Shown: piece by piece, positions 24,691 through 32,630 of the stretch
Position numbering within the stretch: position 1 is the stretch's first letter
Layout: every line of letters starts with the position of its first letter
Source of the DNA: Zemynaea arenosa
Lineage (GTDB): Bacteria > Pseudomonadota > Gammaproteobacteria > Burkholderiales > Burkholderiaceae_D
Length of the DNA: 46,777 bases
Direction of reading: 5' to 3'
Assembly (NCBI RefSeq): GCF_004614185.1
Contig: NZ_SPVF01000248.1
Location: 1 to 46,777 of the forward strand
Translations under genes and position numbers: made by a program
Notes under the pieces: generated by a model
Seen by the model: only the letters and a program-made list of their open reading frames with translations
Databases searched by the model: none
Told to the model about the DNA's origin: nothing

Positions 24691-25756
24691 GAGCGAGGAT
24701 CCGTTCCGCCGCAAACAGCGCGGCCAATATCATCAGCAGCAGCGGGCGCAGGTCGCCCTGCCTTGTTGTATCCACTGGCGCGCGCGGGTCCGCGTCCAGG
24801 CGCACCGGCGGCGCCGTGTATGGCTGCACGCCAAAGTGCAACCGCTCCGCAGCCTCCACCAGCCCTGCGGCTTTAGCCGGATCGGTGGCCGCATCCTGCG
24901 CGAGCAGCCATGCCCGCCCGCCCGGCAGGTCCGCTACCGCAGCCAGTGCGCCCTGCCCTTGCCCCGCGCCTTGGACCCGGGCTGATTCGCCTGGCGGGCG
25001 CGCGGGCGCCGACTCTGAGCCGGCAGCATGGGCCGCGCGCCACACGACGGTGCTGACGGTCTTGTGGGCGCTGGGGGTGAACCACCACAGAGACGCCTTC
25101 ATGCTGGTGGGCGGTGGCGCGGCGCGGTCCCAGACGATCAGGTCAGGCGCGGCCGCTGCGGCGCCATCGGGCGTGTACTGCACGGAGCCGTCGGTAGCGG
25201 CGGTGAAGAAGCGCTGCCAGGCGGCGGGGGCGTCTGACTCGATGAGGACTCTGCGCACAATGCGTGCGGCTGGCGCTGCGCGCGTCATCAGCAGCACCTC
25301 GTGCCGGAAGCGTGGCCGCTGCTCTGGCATCGCCACATCGCCCGCGATCAGCACGCGCGCGCCGCGAGTCCACTCGCGCTCATGCTGGGCAAACCATTCC
25401 AGCGCCTGCCCGTCCGGCACGGCAATCCGCTGCGCATCCGCGAACGGCCCGGCGTGCAACTGTCCCTGCAGCCACTTCCCGTCCGTTCCAGGCACCACCA
25501 GTACTGCATCCTTGCGCCACGGGAGCGTGATATCGGCCAGCCACGCAATCAGTACCACCAGCAGCAGGCAGCGCACGAGCAGCAGCAGCCAGTCCTGCCA
25601 GCGCCACACGCGCCGCACCTGCGGCTGCGCGCCGGGCAAAAACTGCGCGGTCGCCAGCGGTACCGCATCCGTGCGCGCCCGCTTCTGCCGGTGCAGCCAG
25701 ATCGGCACCAGCACAAGCGGCAGCAGCCACCACCACAAGCTCGCCAATTCGATCAT
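24671..25756 (-). CDS. BatA-like (aerotolerance N-terminal domain) membrane protein
   Basis: The 361-residue protein opens with the typical BatA N-terminal signature: a membrane segment FASLWWWLLPLVLVPIWLH-like (residues 2-21), then a basic HRQKRAR stretch and a second membrane segment (about 56-78, WLLLLVRCLLLVVLIAWLA). A periplasmic region follows and a last hydrophobic helix (LLLMILAALFAAERIL) sits at the C-terminus. Such proteins work with MoxR AAA+ ATPases and DUF58 proteins. Larger homologues are fused to DUF4159; here DUF4159 is a separate gene of the same operon. The ATG at 25756 overlaps the DUF58 stop (ATGA), which fixes the start; the longer frame upstream is a shadow of DUF58. Confidence 0.78.
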   Translation of the reverse strand: MIELASLWWWLLPLVLVPIWLHRQKRARTDAVPLATAQFLPGAQPQVRRVWRWQDWLLLLVRCLLLVVLIAWLADITLPWRKDAVLVVPGTDGKWLQGQLHAGPFADAQRIAVPDGQALEWFAQHEREWTRGARVLIAGDVAMPEQRPRFRHEVLLMTRAAPAARIVRRVLIESDAPAAWQRFFTAATDGSVQYTPDGAAAAAPDLIVWDRAAPPPTSMKASLWWFTPSAHKTVSTVVWRAAHAAGSESAPARPPGESARVQGAGQGQGALAAVADLPGGRAWLLAQDAATDPAKAAGLVEAAERLHFGVQPYTAPPVRLDADPRAPVDTTRQGDLRPLLLMILAALFAAERILAHVSRRS

Positions 25757-26628
25757 CGATGGCGCTCCGCCAGCCGCAGCCAGGCCCGCAGCACCTGCCC
25801 CACCGGCTCCTCGATGGTGCCCATCAAGTAAGGCACATCCGCCTTCTTCCATGCCGCCGCCACGCCATCGAAGTGCGACGACCGCCGCTGCGCGTACTCC
25901 GCTGAATCGAAGCGCACCATGCGCGCCGCCTCCGGGTCGACATAACTCTCGCGCGGATCGAACGAAGCGTCGGCCTCCGCTCGGGTCTGCAGCGCCAGCA
26001 CGCGCACATCGTGCCGCATCGCCCGCAGACGTGTCAGTGCTTCGGCCAGCGGCGACGGCCAGTCCAGGAAATCGCTGACCGCAAACACGAGGCTCGGGCT
26101 GGCAGCAAACCGCAGCGCCTTGCGCAGCGCCTCGGCCGACGGCAGATCCCCGGACGCCTCGCAGCGTGTCAGCTGCGCCAGCACACGCTGGAGCTGCCGC
26201 GGGCCGCGCGCCGCCGGAATCAGGGTGACCTTGCCGCCGCTGAGGACCGCAAGCCCGAACGCATCGCCTTGCCGCTGCGCGACCGCCGCCACGCACGCCA
26301 GCATGATCCTTGCGAACCACAATTTGTCGACGCCCGCCATCGACCGGCTAGGCTCCGCCATCGACGCCGTCGCGTCCAGCACCAGCCACACGGCCACATG
26401 GCTGTCCCGCTCCGCTTCCCGCACGTAGTAACGGTCCGCGCGCGCCAGCAGCTTCCAGTCCACGCGCCGCCATTCGTCGCCCGGCGCGTAGGCGCGGTAC
26501 TCCGAGAACTCCACGCCTGCCCCGCGCTCGCGCCCCGCATGGATGCCATGCCCCAGCCCCGCCAGTACATGGCGAATGACGAGGTCCAGCCCGGCCGTGT
26601 GCCCGGTCAGCGTGGCGTTGGAAATCAT
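25753..26628 (-). CDS. DUF58 domain-containing protein (vWA-like)
   Basis: DUF58 proteins carry a von Willebrand A-like fold and are regular partners of MoxR ATPases. The 291-residue protein shows the family core GVEFSEYRAYAPGDEWRRVD (39-58), DWKLLARADRYYVRE and then a metal-site-like motif DATAS (85-89), where the usual form is DxSxS. The C-terminal half (FAVSDFLDWPSPLAEAL) is typical of the vWA fold. No membrane segments are present, so it is probably cytosolic. It lies 15 bp after MoxR and overlaps the BatA-like gene by 4 bp. The likely role is as MoxR adaptor or substrate-binding module for client-protein maturation (inference from family). Confidence 0.88.
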   Translation of the reverse strand: MISNATLTGHTAGLDLVIRHVLAGLGHGIHAGRERGAGVEFSEYRAYAPGDEWRRVDWKLLARADRYYVREAERDSHVAVWLVLDATASMAEPSRSMAGVDKLWFARIMLACVAAVAQRQGDAFGLAVLSGGKVTLIPAARGPRQLQRVLAQLTRCEASGDLPSAEALRKALRFAASPSLVFAVSDFLDWPSPLAEALTRLRAMRHDVRVLALQTRAEADASFDPRESYVDPEAARMVRFDSAEYAQRRSSHFDGVAAAWKKADVPYLMGTIEEPVGQVLRAWLRLAERHR

Positions 26629-26643
26629 GCGGGGTGAATAGGT

Positions 26644-27645
26644 CTAATCGGTGACGCGCGTCTCGACCTGCAGCGTCGAGAGGATGTCCGCGATGGCCAC
26701 GCCGTCCGCTTCCGCCTCGAAATTGCGCAGCACGCGGTGCGCCAGAACCGGCAGCAGCATGGCGCCGATATCCTCACGCGTGGCCACCAGCCGTCCGTGC
26801 ATCAACGCGCGTGCCTTGGACGCGAGCACCAGCGCCTGCCCCGCGCGCGGCCCGGCACCCCAGCCCACGTGCTTGCGCACCGCCTGCACGTGCGTCTCGG
26901 CGGGACGGGTCGCGCGCACCAGCCGCGTGGCGTAGCGCACCAGGTGCTGGCCGATTTCGATGTCGCGCACCAGCAGCTGCAGCCGCAGCAGGTCCGCCAC
27001 CTCCAGCGCCGGTTCCGCTTCCGCCAGCGAGGAGCGCGTGGTGGCCGACACCATCGCCACCTCTTCGTCCTCGGTCGGGTAGCCGACGTCGATCCGCAGC
27101 AGGAAGCGGTCCAGCTGCGCCTCCGGCAGCGGGTAGGTTCCCGCCTGCTCGATCGGGTTCTGCGTCGCCAGGACAAAGAAGGGCCTGGGCAGCGGGTGGG
27201 TCTGACCGGCAAAGGTCACGGCGCGCTCCTGCATCGCCTCCAGCAACGCCGACTGAGTCTTGGGCGGCGCGCGATTGATCTCGTCCGCCAGCAGCACCTG
27301 CGTGAACACGGGTCCCTGCTGGAAGCGGAAGACGCGCTGGCGCGTCTCATGGTCTTCTTCCAGAATCTCGGTGCCGACGATATCCGAGGGCATGAGGTCC
27401 GGTGTGAACTGCACGCGGCGGAAGTGCAGGCTCGCGGCCTGCGCCAGCGATTTGACCAGCAGCGTCTTGCCCAGCCCCGGCACACCCTCCACCAGCGCGT
27501 GGCCGCCCGCCAGCAGGCAAATCAGCAGCGACTCGACCGCCGTCTCCTGGCCGATCACCACCCTGCCCAGGCTGGCCTTGAGCGCATCCACCTTGCCCGT
27601 CAGCGCCGCTATTTCGTGCTCGCTCCAGTCCACCGCGTCCATCAT
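26644..27645 (-). CDS. MoxR-family AAA+ ATPase
   Basis: MoxR ATPases are chaperone-like AAA+ proteins that help activate or insert metal or cofactor groups and assemble membrane-associated complexes. The 333-residue product has Walker A GVPGLGKT (54-61), Walker B VLLADEIN (117-124), sensor 1 LATQNPIEQAG and sensor 2 region, plus the lid domain. ATGATG at 27645/27642 follows AGGAG sequences and lies 13 bp after the DUF4159 stop; the frame also opens at 27675 but that start lies inside DUF4159. Order DUF4159-MoxR-DUF58-BatA is the usual MoxR cluster, here joined to two TldD/TldE pairs. Confidence 0.93.
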   Translation of the reverse strand: MMDAVDWSEHEIAALTGKVDALKASLGRVVIGQETAVESLLICLLAGGHALVEGVPGLGKTLLVKSLAQAASLHFRRVQFTPDLMPSDIVGTEILEEDHETRQRVFRFQQGPVFTQVLLADEINRAPPKTQSALLEAMQERAVTFAGQTHPLPRPFFVLATQNPIEQAGTYPLPEAQLDRFLLRIDVGYPTEDEEVAMVSATTRSSLAEAEPALEVADLLRLQLLVRDIEIGQHLVRYATRLVRATRPAETHVQAVRKHVGWGAGPRAGQALVLASKARALMHGRLVATREDIGAMLLPVLAHRVLRNFEAEADGVAIADILSTLQVETRVTD

Positions 27646-27658
27646 GCTCCTGCTGCTC

Positions 27659-28282
27659 CTACGCCCCGAGGGCATACTGAATAATGTTCACCGCAAAGCG
27701 CGTGTTGTCGATGACGAGAAAGCGCTTGTTGCGGAAGTCGTAATCCCACTCGCAGCCGTAGTCCTTGTTCGAGTACAGCACCCGCACCCGCCCATTGATC
27801 TCGATAGCCTTGAGGTAGTCGTGGACCAGGTCATCGCCCCACCCGTTCAGCTCCACGCCAGTGTTGGGCGGGCCGTCGAAGTGGAAGAAGGACGAATACA
27901 CCGGATGATTGTTGGGGATCTTCTTCAACGCCTTCGGCCCGAAGATGCGTGCCATCTCCGCCTCGAACGACTTGGCGAAGAGACCATCGATATCGTGATT
28001 GCAGTCGTCCACGAACACGAAGCCCCCGCCCTTCACGTAGCGCTCGAAGTTGCGCCGCTCCGCAGGGGTGAACTGCACCAGCTTGTGCCCCGCGAAATAG
28101 CAGAACGGCGCCTCCAGCATCTTCGGATCCGACAGCGCGACGATGCGTTCGGCCGTATCGACCCGCAGCGTCGTGTACTCCACCAGTGAGTTCAGCACAT
28201 TGCTGGGCATGCGCAGGTCCACATCCCAGTCGCCCGACTCGTAGGTCAGGCGGGTGAAGTAGAAGTCGTAGGGCCCTGCCAT
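27659..28282 (-). CDS. DUF4159 domain-containing protein, free-standing
   Basis: The 207-residue protein follows the DUF4159 pattern: YFTRLTYESGDWDVD near the start, FCYFAGHKLVQFTPAERRN (about 60-78), the conserved YVKGGGFVFVDDCNHD (about 84-99), and a later SNKDYGCEWDYDF. DUF4159 is usually the C-terminal half of a large exported BatA fusion. Here it is alone and has no signal peptide. Its ATG directly follows the TldE stop (no gap), with no Shine-Dalgarno of its own, so it is probably translationally coupled. The function is unknown; the fold is thought to resemble a ThuA/GATase-like domain, and I am only moderately sure of that. Confidence 0.82.
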   Translation of the reverse strand: MAGPYDFYFTRLTYESGDWDVDLRMPSNVLNSLVEYTTLRVDTAERIVALSDPKMLEAPFCYFAGHKLVQFTPAERRNFERYVKGGGFVFVDDCNHDIDGLFAKSFEAEMARIFGPKALKKIPNNHPVYSSFFHFDGPPNTGVELNGWGDDLVHDYLKAIEINGRVRVLYSNKDYGCEWDYDFRNKRFLVIDNTRFAVNIIQYALGA

Positions 28283-29617
28283 CTACACCGCGTCGGACAG
28301 GGACGTGAAGTTGAAGTCGCGGACCTTCATCGGCGGGATCACCATCTGGAACGGCACCTCGTCGCCACCGATGACGACCGGCTTGCCCAGTTCCTCGATG
28401 TTGTTCAGCATGGAGACTGGGCTCTCGTTGAAGCGGAAGTTCTTCACCGGGTGCTTGATCTTGCCGTTCTCGATGTAGAAGGTGCCGTCGCGTGTGAGGC
28501 CCGTCAGCAGCAGCGATTGCGGATCGACGCTGCGGATGTACCAGGTGCGCGTGACGAGGATGCCCTTCTTGGTGCTCGCGATCAGCTCATCGAGCGAGCG
28601 CGTGCCGCCCGCCATGATGAAGTTCCCCGGCCGCGCGACCGCCTGCACGCCCTGCTTCTGCGCCCAGTAGCGGCTGTAGAACAGCGAGGCCACCTTGCCG
28701 TCCTTGACCAGGTCCATGCGCTGGCGCGCCTGCATCTGGCCATCCCACGGGCGCACCGGCACATCCTTGTCCCACGGGTCGGCCCACACGTTCACCTGTT
28801 CGTCAAACAGCTTGTCGCCAAGGCGGTTGCCGCCGCCCTTCTTCGCCAAAAAGCTGCGGCCCTCGTCGGCCTGGCGTGCGTCGTAGGCGCTGAAGAGGCG
28901 CCCCACCAGTTCGGAGGTCGCCGCTGGCTCCAGGATCACGGTATAGCGGCCCGGCTCCAGCGCCTTGGCCTCCACCGATTTCAAGGCCTTTTCGATAGCG
29001 ATCTGCGACGCCTCCTTGGCATCGAAGCGCGCGGCATCGACCGCCGACCGCGCGGCCCAGCCCGAGCCGCGGCCATCGGCGGTACGTACTGTCACGGTGA
29101 AGCTCAAGTCCGTCTCCGGCTGGTAGCCGAACACGCCCTTCGAGTTGGCGATGCAGGTGAAGCCGCGCGAATTGGTAAAGAAGCCTGCGCTGGTCAGCCC
29201 CAGCTTGCGGCAGGCCTCGATGCTGGCTGCCGCCACTTCGGCGCGATATTCCGGGTCGATGGCCGCGGTGCGCTGGACGAACGTGGCGCTGGACTTGTAT
29301 TCCTGCTTGCCGATGGCGGGCACGAATTCCGGGTTTTCCGGCGCGAGCTTCGCCAGTTCCTCCGCGCGCTGCACGGCCTTGCGCAGCGAGGCGTCGTCGA
29401 ATTCATTGATGGTGGCGGTGCCCTGGCGCTTGCCGAAAGCGACACTCACCTGCATGGTCGTGTCCTCGACCAGGCCGGAGGTCGACACGCTGTTGCGCGC
29501 ATAGCGGATATTGCCGGTACTGTCGCCGGACAGCGCAATGCGGCATTCGTCCGCAGTGGAAAAGCCCAGCGTCCGGTCGCAGATCCGCTTGGCCTCATCC
29601 TGGGTCAGCATCTTCAT
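28283..29617 (-). CDS. TldE/PmbA-family protein, copy 1 (no signal peptide)
   Basis: The 444-residue product is the non-catalytic TldE/PmbA-type partner of TldD. It starts MKMLTQDEAKRICDRTLGFS, with no signal peptide or zinc motif, and contains family stretches such as GNIRYARNSVSTSGLVED, ADGRGSGWAARSA, EPGRYTVILEPAATSELVG and the terminal PPMKVRDFNFTSLSDAV. In E. coli TldD and TldE form one peptidase that matures microcin B17 and degrades CcdA. Here it follows its Tat-tagged TldD partner by 12 bp. The TldD stop codon is built into its Shine-Dalgarno (TAGGAG). The C-terminus is almost identical to the second copy. Confidence 0.9.
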   Translation of the reverse strand: MKMLTQDEAKRICDRTLGFSTADECRIALSGDSTGNIRYARNSVSTSGLVEDTTMQVSVAFGKRQGTATINEFDDASLRKAVQRAEELAKLAPENPEFVPAIGKQEYKSSATFVQRTAAIDPEYRAEVAAASIEACRKLGLTSAGFFTNSRGFTCIANSKGVFGYQPETDLSFTVTVRTADGRGSGWAARSAVDAARFDAKEASQIAIEKALKSVEAKALEPGRYTVILEPAATSELVGRLFSAYDARQADEGRSFLAKKGGGNRLGDKLFDEQVNVWADPWDKDVPVRPWDGQMQARQRMDLVKDGKVASLFYSRYWAQKQGVQAVARPGNFIMAGGTRSLDELIASTKKGILVTRTWYIRSVDPQSLLLTGLTRDGTFYIENGKIKHPVKNFRFNESPVSMLNNIEELGKPVVIGGDEVPFQMVIPPMKVRDFNFTSLSDAV

Positions 29618-29629
29618 TGTGGTGGTCTC

Positions 29630-31267
29630 CTAGCCGATCTTGCGGGCGGTGTTGATGACATTGACGCCATTGAAGCGCGTGGTGGGCGAGCCGTGCGACA
29701 CCGCGCTCACCTGGCTGGGCTGGCCCTTCCCGTCGAAGAAGGAACCGCCCATGCGCCAGTCGCGTTCATCGCAGATGGCGGCGCAGGCATTCCAGAATTC
29801 CTGGGTGTTGGACTGGTAGGCCACGTCTTCCAGCATGCCGGTGATCTTGCCGTTTTTGATCTCGTAGTACAGCTGCCCGCCGAACTGGAAGTTGTAGCGC
29901 TGCTGGTCGATCGAATACGAGCCGCGGCCGAGGATGTAGATGCCCTTCTTGACGTCCTTGATCATCTCGTCCGGCGTCAGCTTCGCCTTGCCGGCGGCGA
30001 GCGACACGTTGGGCATGCGCTGGAACTGGATGCTGTTCCACGAATCCGCATACGAGCAGCCGTGCGATTCCTTCTCGCCGATGATGTGGGCCTGGTCGCG
30101 CGTGGCCTGGTAATTCACCAGCACGCCGTCCTTGATGATGTCCCAGCGCTTGCACTTGACGCCTTCGTCGTCGTACGCGACGGCACCGAGCGAGCCCGGA
30201 GTCGTTTTGTCGCCGAAGAAGTTCACGCGCTCATTCCCGAACTTGAATGTCTTCGACTGCCATTTATCGAGGGTCGCGAAGCTGGTGCCCGCGTAGTTGG
30301 CTTCGTAGCCGAGCACGCGGTCCAGCTCCGTGGAGTGGCCGACCGATTCGTGGATGGTTAGGAACAGGTGGTCCGGCGATAGTACGAGGTCGTACTTTCC
30401 TGGCTCGACGGATTTGGCGGTGAGCTTTTCGCGCGCCTGCTTGCCCGCGAGGCGCGCTTCGCCGACGAGGTCATACGCGTCCTTGTACAGGTGCGTGACG
30501 CCGCCTGCCGCCACGATGTGCTGGCCCGGCTTCGGTTCCAGGTATTCGTAGCCCATGCCGACCGGCGCACCGAGGCCATCGCGCTTGCGGAACTTGCCGC
30601 TGGCCTTGTCGACCGCAGTGGCGGACAACGGCGCCCACAGGCGATGCACATCCTGGTCGATGTAGGAACCGTCGGTGGAAGCAAAGTACTTCTGCTGGTT
30701 CACCTGGAACAGCGTGGACGTCATGAAGCTCGCCCCGGCGTCCAGCCCCGCCTTGTTGGCAGCGATCAGCAGCTCGGCCTTCTCCTTGATCGGCACAAGG
30801 CGCCAGTCCTTGCGCATCGGCGTGGCCCACGACACCTGCCCGACGCCCTTGACCGGCGCCAGCTGCACCGGCTCCGACTGCAGCGAGGCATTGGCCTTCG
30901 CGATAGCCACCGCCTGGCGCGCGGCATTGGCCACGGCGTCCGGCGTCATCTCGTTGGTGGCCGCAAAACCATAAGCGCCGCCCGCGATCACGCGCACGCC
31001 GACACCGGTGGATTCGGTGTTGACGACATTTTCCACGTTGAGATCGCGCGTGATCACGTACTGATTCAGGTAACGCCCGATGCGCACGTCGCAGTACGAG
31101 GCCCCGGCCTTGGTGGCAGCGTTGAGCGCCACATCGGCCAGCGCCTTCTTGGCCGCTGCCGCCATGGGGTTGAGCAGCTCCTCGGCCGCGATGGCATTGC
31201 CGAAGATGGGGACCAGCATGGAGCCGGCCAGCCCGCCCCCGACCTGCAGGAAACGGCGGCGCTCCAT
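29630..31267 (-). CDS. TldD-family metallopeptidase, copy 1, with Tat signal
   Basis: The 545-residue TldD homologue begins MERRRFLQVGGGLAGSMLVP, a twin-arginine signal (ERRRFLQ) with a cleavable end near AIAAEE. The zinc-protease motif HESVGH (His306, Glu307, His311) is intact and a probable zinc-ligand cysteine lies in ESHGCSYADSW (Cys404). It is longer than E. coli TldD (481 residues) mainly because of the signal and an inserted region. It would act after Tat export, in the periplasm or anchored there. Its ATG shares one base with the stop of TldE copy 2 (TAATG). It is about four-fifths identical by eye to copy 2. Confidence 0.9.
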   Translation of the reverse strand: MERRRFLQVGGGLAGSMLVPIFGNAIAAEELLNPMAAAAKKALADVALNAATKAGASYCDVRIGRYLNQYVITRDLNVENVVNTESTGVGVRVIAGGAYGFAATNEMTPDAVANAARQAVAIAKANASLQSEPVQLAPVKGVGQVSWATPMRKDWRLVPIKEKAELLIAANKAGLDAGASFMTSTLFQVNQQKYFASTDGSYIDQDVHRLWAPLSATAVDKASGKFRKRDGLGAPVGMGYEYLEPKPGQHIVAAGGVTHLYKDAYDLVGEARLAGKQAREKLTAKSVEPGKYDLVLSPDHLFLTIHESVGHSTELDRVLGYEANYAGTSFATLDKWQSKTFKFGNERVNFFGDKTTPGSLGAVAYDDEGVKCKRWDIIKDGVLVNYQATRDQAHIIGEKESHGCSYADSWNSIQFQRMPNVSLAAGKAKLTPDEMIKDVKKGIYILGRGSYSIDQQRYNFQFGGQLYYEIKNGKITGMLEDVAYQSNTQEFWNACAAICDERDWRMGGSFFDGKGQPSQVSAVSHGSPTTRFNGVNVINTARKIG

Positions 31268-32604
31268 TACACCGCGTCCGACAGCGACGTGAAGTTAAAG
31301 TCGCGCACCTTCATCGGCGGAATCAGCATCGAATACGGCGCCTCGTCGCCACCGATGACGACCGGCTTGCCGATCTCCTCGATGTTGTTCAGCATGGTCA
31401 CCGGGCTCTCGTTGAAGCGGAAGTTCTTGATCGGGTGCTTGATCTTGCCGTTCTCGATGTAGAAGGTGCCGTCGCGCGTGAGGCCCGTGAGCAGCACGGA
31501 CTGCGGATCCACCATGCGGATGTACCAGGTGCGCGTAACCAGCACGCCCTTCTTGGTGTTGGCGATGAGGTCCGCGGTCGACTTGTCGGTACCGGCCATG
31601 ATGATGTTGCCCGCCGAGCCGACCGGGCGCACGCCCTGCTTCTTGGCCCAGAACAGCGAGTAGTCCAGTGCATTGACGCGGCCGTCCTTGATCAGGTGCT
31701 GCTTCTCGCGCGCCAGCATGGTGCTGCCATCCCAAGGCAGCACGGCCACGCGCGGATCCCACGGGTCGGCCCAGATGTTGACCTGCTGGTCGAACAGCTT
31801 GTCGCCCAGACGGTTGCCGCCGCCCTTCTTTGACAGGAAGCTGCGGCCTTCGTCGGCTTGGCGCGCATCGAAGCCGGACAGCATGAAGCCGATGAGGTCC
31901 GAGGTCGCCGCCGGTTCCAGGATCACGGTGTAGCGGCCCGGCTCGAGCGCCTTGGCGTTCACGGAGTTAAGCGCCTTTTCGATGGCCACCTGCGCCGCTT
32001 CGCGCGGGTCGAAGGTCGCCGCATCGAGCGCCGAGCGCTTGACCCAGCCGGAGCCGCGGCCATCTTCGGTGCGGACGGTGCAGGTGAAGTCCAGGCCCGT
32101 CTCGGTCTGGTGGCCGAACACGCCGTGCGAGTTGGCGATGGTGCTGAAGGAGGTGCTGTCGGTGAAGAATCCCGCGCACACCAGCTTGTTCTTGCGGCTT
32201 TCTTCAATCGCGTACGCTGCGGCCTGCGCGCGGTAGGCCGGATCGATGGCGGCGGTGCGGTCCGCGAAGGTCGGCGTGGCCTTGAAGTCCTGCTTGTCCA
32301 CCGGCGGCATGTACTCGGGATTCTCCGGCGCCAGCCTGGCCAGCTCCTCCGCGCGGCGCACGACGCGTTCCAGCGCCTTGTCGTCGAATTCGTTGATGGT
32401 GGCGGTGCCCTGCTTCTTGCCATAGCCGACCGTCACGGCCAGCTGCATGTTGTCGACCAGGCCTGCGGTCGACACGTTGTTGCGGGCGAAGCGGATGTTG
32501 CCGGTGCGGCCGCCGCTGATCGACACCTCGCACTGGTCGGCCTTGGTCAGCGACAGCACGCGGTCGCAAATGCGCTTGGATTCTTCCTGCGTCAGAAATT
32601 TCAT
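31267..32604 (-). CDS. TldE/PmbA-family protein, copy 2 (no signal peptide)
   Basis: The 445-residue product is a paralogue of the TldE copy at 28283. It starts MKFLTQEESKRICDRVLSLT, has the same family blocks (GNIRFARNNVSTAGLVDN, EDGRGSGWVKRSALDA, LEPGRYTVILEPAATSDLIG) and the same end (VRDFNFTSLSDAV). There is no signal peptide and no zinc motif. It stands 26 bp after its own Tat-tagged TldD partner and overlaps the next TldD start by one base, so all four genes are read as one message. If the complex is exported, this subunit must travel with TldD. Confidence 0.9.
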   Translation of the reverse strand: MKFLTQEESKRICDRVLSLTKADQCEVSISGGRTGNIRFARNNVSTAGLVDNMQLAVTVGYGKKQGTATINEFDDKALERVVRRAEELARLAPENPEYMPPVDKQDFKATPTFADRTAAIDPAYRAQAAAYAIEESRKNKLVCAGFFTDSTSFSTIANSHGVFGHQTETGLDFTCTVRTEDGRGSGWVKRSALDAATFDPREAAQVAIEKALNSVNAKALEPGRYTVILEPAATSDLIGFMLSGFDARQADEGRSFLSKKGGGNRLGDKLFDQQVNIWADPWDPRVAVLPWDGSTMLAREKQHLIKDGRVNALDYSLFWAKKQGVRPVGSAGNIIMAGTDKSTADLIANTKKGVLVTRTWYIRMVDPQSVLLTGLTRDGTFYIENGKIKHPIKNFRFNESPVTMLNNIEEIGKPVVIGGDEAPYSMLIPPMKVRDFNFTSLSDAV

Positions 32605-32630
32605 TATGCGTATCCCCTGCGATGTCCTGG

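Noticed and set aside
28451-30361. 636-codon plus-strand frame across TldE copy 1 and TldD copy 1
   Set aside because: It spans two real genes on the other strand and has no recognisable domain, so it is a codon-bias shadow.
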